Source of the DNA: Caulobacterales bacterium
Lineage (GTDB): Bacteria; Pseudomonadota; Alphaproteobacteria; Caulobacterales; Caulobacteraceae
Length of the DNA: 12,338 nt
Direction of reading: 5' to 3'
Assembly (NCBI GenBank): GCA_947480815.1
Contig: CANKEA010000014.1
Span: 1 to 12,338 of the forward strand
The notes under the pieces are model-generated. The model was not told where the DNA came from, searched no databases, and worked only from the letters and a program-made list of their open reading frames with translations. Position numbers and translations under genes: made by a program. Shown here piece by piece: positions 7,517 to 12,338 of the stretch (positions within the stretch are counted from its first letter, which is position 1; each line of letters starts with the position of its first letter).

Positions 7517-8647
7517 CTACTCGGCTGCCAGGGTTTGAATTCTGTCTGGGTGGGCGAGGGAATCTAATAGTGGCGCGATCAGTCGGCGCACCAAATGGGC
7601 GGCCACAGGGACCGCGACGCCGTCGCCGATCACTTGCAGCGCTGCCGTGGCAGCGCGGGGCAGGCGGTAGTCTTCGGGCAGGCCCATGAGCCGAGCGCCC
7701 TCTCTGGCGGTGAGCAGGCGGGTGCGGACCTGACCGTCGCCAGCTAGAAGCAAAGCTTGGCGCGAGGAGCCGCCGCGCGGGGTGCGCAAACAGCCAGCGA
7801 CTCCGTCGAATCGGACCTCCGCCCTTTGCTTTCCATCACGCATGCGACGGAACATGGTTCCGACAGAGCGGGGCTGATCGCGGCGCTGCTCGGCGGCGTG
7901 GCGGTGGGCGGGCGACATCAGCGCCAGCCAGCGCTCGGTGACCTCTGGCGCATGCCAGGCGACGGCGGCGTCATCTTCCAGGACGGCGGCAAGGTCTGTG
8001 TTCCGCGGCGGCGGAGCGGCCAGAGCCCAGGCGCGCCAATTTTTGGCCAGCCCCGAAGGCAGACGGTCCCTTGCCTCGCGGACGGCGCGAGTCTGGAACG
8101 GCGAATCGTCAATCAGGCTCGCGGGTGCCTGGCCCTTGCAGGCGACCACGAACACCCGCGGCCGCGACTGCGGCAGGAACAACCGGGCATCGATCTCCAG
8201 AGCACCAAAGCCATAGCCCGACTCACTCAGCGCCCGGCACAGGGCGGTGAAATCCGCCCCGGCGTTGGCCGTCAGCAAACCGACAACATTCTCTATGACG
8301 ATGACTCGGGGTGGGCGGCCTTGCGCGTTCAGGGCCCGCATCAGCTGCCAGAACCCGAAAAAAGCGCTGGAGCAGCCGCCAGCCAAACCGGCGCGCTTTC
8401 CGGCCAGGCTGAAATCCTGACACGGGCTCGACGCCCAGGCCAGGTCGGCCTGCCCCGGGCAATCGGTGACCGTCATGTCGAAGACATCGCCAGCCTTGAA
8501 GTGATCATCGCCGAAGTTTTCAGTGTAGGTCCGAATCTTCAGCGGATCGAAGTCATTGGCCAGAAGGCAGTCCCAGCCATCGCCCAGCCCGAGCCGGACC
8601 ATACCGCCGCCGGCAAAGAATTCATAGAAGAGCAGGGAGCGACTCAC
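7517..8647 (-). CDS. DNA (cytosine-5-)-methyltransferase, solitary
   Basis: A 376-residue m5C methyltransferase that transfers a methyl group from S-adenosylmethionine to cytosine in a specific DNA sequence. The family motifs are in normal order: motif [16 protein letters not shown] (7-21), motif [13 protein letters not shown] (73-83) with the catalytic C76, motif VI IENV (118-121), motif VIII QSRPRVF (160-166), target-recognition region about 170-280, motif [15 protein letters not shown] (285-297) and motif [13 protein letters not shown] (341-352). The target-recognition region is short, as in monospecific enzymes. No restriction endonuclease or Vsr-like gene adjoins it, so it looks solitary and perhaps regulatory. 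Caulobacter has a solitary m5C enzyme that I recall as methylating YGCCGGCR; relation to this one is a guess. The start is GTG at 8647: an in-frame TAG stands four codons upstream, and no Shine-Dalgarno sequence is visible. Confidence 0.92.
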   Translation of the reverse strand: MSRSLLFYEFFAGGGMVRLGLGDGWDCLLANDFDPLKIRTYTENFGDDHFKAGDVFDMTVTDCPGQADLAWASSPCQDFSLAGKRAGLAGGCSSAFFGFWQLMRALNAQGRPPRVIVIENVVGLLTANAGADFTALCRALSESGYGFGALEIDARLFLPQSRPRVFVVACKGQAPASLIDDSPFQTRAVREARDRLPSGLAKNWRAWALAAPPPRNTDLAAVLEDDAAVAWHAPEVTERWLALMSPAHRHAAEQRRDQPRSVGTMFRRMRDGKQRAEVRFDGVAGCLRTPRGGSSRQALLLAGDGQVRTRLLTAREGARLMGLPEDYRLPRAATAALQVIGDGVAVPVAAHLVRRLIAPLLDSLAHPDRIQTLAAE

Positions 8648-8702
8648 ATGGGTAGTCTAGTCAGGCTGGGCTGACGCTGCGAACCCGAATCGGAGAGCCC
8701 CG

Positions 8703-9117
8703 ATGAGCCGCGCGTCCATGCCTATCCTGCTGGCAGCTCTCGGACTGGCCGGCTGCAATCTCCATTCGGCCGACAGCACCGGTGGCGCGGTGGCGGGCGA
8801 ACCGGCCTCTGCCCCCACTTCCGCACCCGCCAACGATGTCTCCGGCGATTTCGACCTGCGCGGCACCGCGCCCTTGTGGTCTCTGATCATCCGACCCGAC
8901 CGAATTTTGCTGACTCGGGCAGGGGTCAGCCCCCAACAATGGCCCGCAGGTCATGGGCGATACGGCCCTGTGGGATGGAGGGCCGTTAAAGGTGACCCTG
9001 ATCGAGAAGGGCTGTTCCGACGGTATCGGCGATCTAACTTACGCCTTCACTGCCACGGTCGAGCTGGCGGATGAGGCAGCCCTTAAGGGCTGCGCCAACC
9101 GCGCGCTTGCGCATTAA
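8703..9117 (+). pseudogene. Small lipoprotein gene of the COG3650 type, interrupted by a one-base frameshift
   Basis: The reading frame starts at ATG 8703 behind CGGAGAG (8691-8697). It encodes a lipoprotein signal peptide (SRASMPILLAALGLAGC, lipobox LAGC, lipidated C18), a flexible Ala/Ser/Pro linker and DFDLRGTAPLWSLIIRPDRILLTRAG. It then loses its family resemblance after about residue 76. The next frame (+1) continues the fold from about 8935 as GPQVMGDTALWDGGPLKV, TLIEKGCSDGIGDLTYAF and LKGCANRALAH, ending at TAA 9115-9117. The paired cysteines in EKGC and LKGC are typical of this family of small envelope proteins of unknown function. Removing one C from the run CCCCC at 8930-8934 joins the halves as SPNNGPQVMGD. 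Without repair, the first frame runs on to 9074 as a 123-residue product with an unrelated tail. Either a true pseudogene or a sequencing error is possible; programmed slippage is less likely. Confidence 0.75.
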
Positions 9118-9339
9118 ATCGCCGGTCAGGGGGTCGTGCGCCCATTGAAGCGGCCGCGCGGCGTTGCGAGTGCGAAAGACGCGTGCTATCAGGCGCGCGG
9201 CTTTGGCTACTGGGTCTGTGGTGCCCCGTAACGCCACGTGCTTTCCAAGCACTTTCAAGCCCTTATGCCGTTGCGTGCGAATACGACGCCAACGGTTCAA
9301 ACAGAGTGCAGCAGGCCTGCGGGAACGGTGCGAGAGAAC
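9118..9339 (+). promoter_or_regulatory. Leader region of the ATP synthase operon
   Basis: These 222 bases between the broken lipoprotein gene and atpH show no convincing protein. They must hold the promoter of the atp genes unless transcription reads in from upstream. I could not fix a -35/-10 pair. The region contains a six-pair perfect hairpin, GTGCTT-TCC-AAGCAC (9238-9252), and a ten-base palindrome GCAGGCCTGC (9311-9320). In-frame ATG codons at 9238 and 9265 would extend atpH by 34 or 25 residues, but the added residues look unlike the family. GAGAG at 9332-9336 precedes the GTG at 9340. Confidence 0.4.
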
Positions 9340-11434
<2,095 letters not shown>

Positions 11435-11468
11435 GGACCGGTTGTGAGCAGGTACGGAGCCTAAAGTC

Positions 11469-12338
11469 ATGGCCAGCCTCAAGGAGATGCGCAACCGCAT
11501 CGCCAGCGTGAAGGCGACGCAGAAAATCACCAAGGCCATGCAGATGGTCGCGGCCGCGAAACTGCGCCGCAGCCAGGACGCTGCCATGGGCGCCCGGCCC
11601 TATGCCAGCCGCATGGCCGCGGTGATCGCCAACCTGGCCGCCGGGGTCAGCGGTGATTCCGCACCAAAGATGCTGGCGGGTACCGGTAGCGACCAACGCC
11701 AACTGGTTGTGGTGGCCACATCTGACCGTGGCCTCGCGGGTGGGTTCAACAGCAACATTGTCCGCGCCGCGCGCGATCACATCGTGGCCCTGACCAACGA
11801 GGGCAAGACGGTCTCGATCATCACGGTCGGCAAGAAGGCCCTGGCCCCGCTGCGCCGCCAATTCGGCGACAAGATCGTGGCCAGCTACGAGGCCGGCGCT
11901 AAACCCTCGCTCGATGCCGCCCTGGCAATTGCTTCCGATATCGCCGAGCGGTTCGAAAGTGGCCAGGTTGATGTGACGTCGTTGTTCTACTCGCGCTTCA
12001 AGTCGGTGGTGCAGCAAATCCCGACCAACAAGCGGCTAATTCCCTCCTCGGTCGAGGCTGGCGCAGAACCGATTGACCTCAATGGCGCAGCTTATGAATA
12101 CGAGCCCGCCGAGGACGAACTGCTGGATGTGCTCCTACCGCGCAACCTGAACGTCCAGGTTTTCTCGGCCATGCTGGAAAACCAGGCTGGCTTCTACGCC
12201 AGTCAGATGGCCGCGATGGATAACGCCACGCGCAACGCTGGCGATATGATCAAAGCCTACACCATCCAATACAACCGAACCCGCCAGGCGCAGATCACCA
12301 AGGAGCTGATCGAGATCATCTCCGGCGCCGAAGCCCTC
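11469..12338 (+). CDS. atpG: F1F0 ATP synthase subunit gamma (3' end cut by the window)
   Basis: The central rotating shaft of F1; its N- and C-terminal helices form the coiled coil that turns inside the alpha3beta3 crown. The start is ATG 11469 with GGAG at 11456-11459, 34 bases after the atpA stop. The N-terminal helix [20 protein letters not shown] and the C-terminal [15 protein letters not shown] (276-290) are the conserved ends of the family. The frame is open over 290 codons to the last base of the window. Gamma subunits of this group are about 290-295 residues, so only a few residues and the stop are missing. The central Rossmann-like domain has [19 protein letters not shown]. Beta (atpD) and epsilon (atpC) genes are expected directly downstream, outside the window. 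Confidence 0.97.
   Translation, partial: MASLKEMRNRIASVKATQKITKAMQMVAAAKLRRSQDAAMGARPYASRMAAVIANLAAGVSGDSAPKMLAGTGSDQRQLVVVATSDRGLAGGFNSNIVRAARDHIVALTNEGKTVSIITVGKKALAPLRRQFGDKIVASYEAGAKPSLDAALAIASDIAERFESGQVDVTSLFYSRFKSVVQQIPTNKRLIPSSVEAGAEPIDLNGAAYEYEPAEDELLDVLLPRNLNVQVFSAMLENQAGFYASQMAAMDNATRNAGDMIKAYTIQYNRTRQAQITKELIEIISGAEAL

Noticed and set aside
7757..8674. 305-codon plus-strand open frame opposite the methyltransferase gene
   Set aside because: The minus strand carries all m5C methyltransferase motifs in order. The plus-strand product has no recognisable domain.
6481..9117. Possible restriction-modification or defence island around the methyltransferase
   Set aside because: The neighbours are cysK and a small lipoprotein gene. 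No endonuclease, integrase, transposase, repeat ends or clear composition break is visible.
9238..9339. 34-residue N-terminal extension of AtpH from ATG 9238
   Set aside because: Delta subunits start close to the RYAKALF helix; GTG 9340 has a GAGAG upstream, and the added residues look non-coding.

Overview
This is an ordinary, gene-dense stretch of alphaproteobacterial chromosome, high in GC. The most likely source is Caulobacterales or a close relative. Four things point there: an F1 ATP synthase cluster in the order atpH-atpA-atpG with no F0 genes in front of it; a class I lysyl-tRNA synthetase end; a thiolase and a multifunctional beta-oxidation protein that resemble the Caulobacter proteins as I remember them; and a Caulobacter-like solitary cytosine methyltransferase. 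The organism assignment is inference from remembered family sequences, not from a search.

Layout. Bases 1-512 hold the 3' end of a class I lysyl-tRNA synthetase gene, overlapped (ATGA) by a Nudix hydrolase gene. Bases 513-629 are a control region with a TACGT-AA-ACGTA palindrome next to a TTGACC hexamer. Bases 630-6484 form a plus-strand fatty-acid beta-oxidation cluster: a MerR-family regulator, an acyl-CoA dehydrogenase of the long type, a thiolase, and a fused enoyl-CoA hydratase/3-hydroxyacyl-CoA dehydrogenase. These enzymes cover all four steps of the cycle, and the regulator and palindrome probably control them. Bases 6481-8647 are on the minus strand: a solitary m5C DNA methyltransferase followed by cysteine synthase. 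The cysK stop codon interlocks with that of the beta-oxidation gene in a shared CTAG. Bases 8703-9117 carry a small plus-strand lipoprotein gene broken by a one-base frameshift in a run of five C. Bases 9118-9339 are a non-coding leader, and 9340-12338 hold the delta, alpha and (cut by the window edge) gamma subunit genes of the F1 ATP synthase.

How the genes work together. The beta-oxidation enzymes turn acyl-CoA into acetyl-CoA plus reduced carriers, and the ATP synthase uses the resulting proton gradient. They are separate transcription units and I see no direct regulatory link. I looked for mobile elements, CRISPR arrays, tRNA or rRNA genes, phage genes and defence clusters and found none. 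I found no convincing undescribed system. The points most worth checking are the frameshifted lipoprotein gene, the LiuR-like operator in front of the beta-oxidation operon, and the solitary methyltransferase, which has a GTG start and no visible ribosome binding site.
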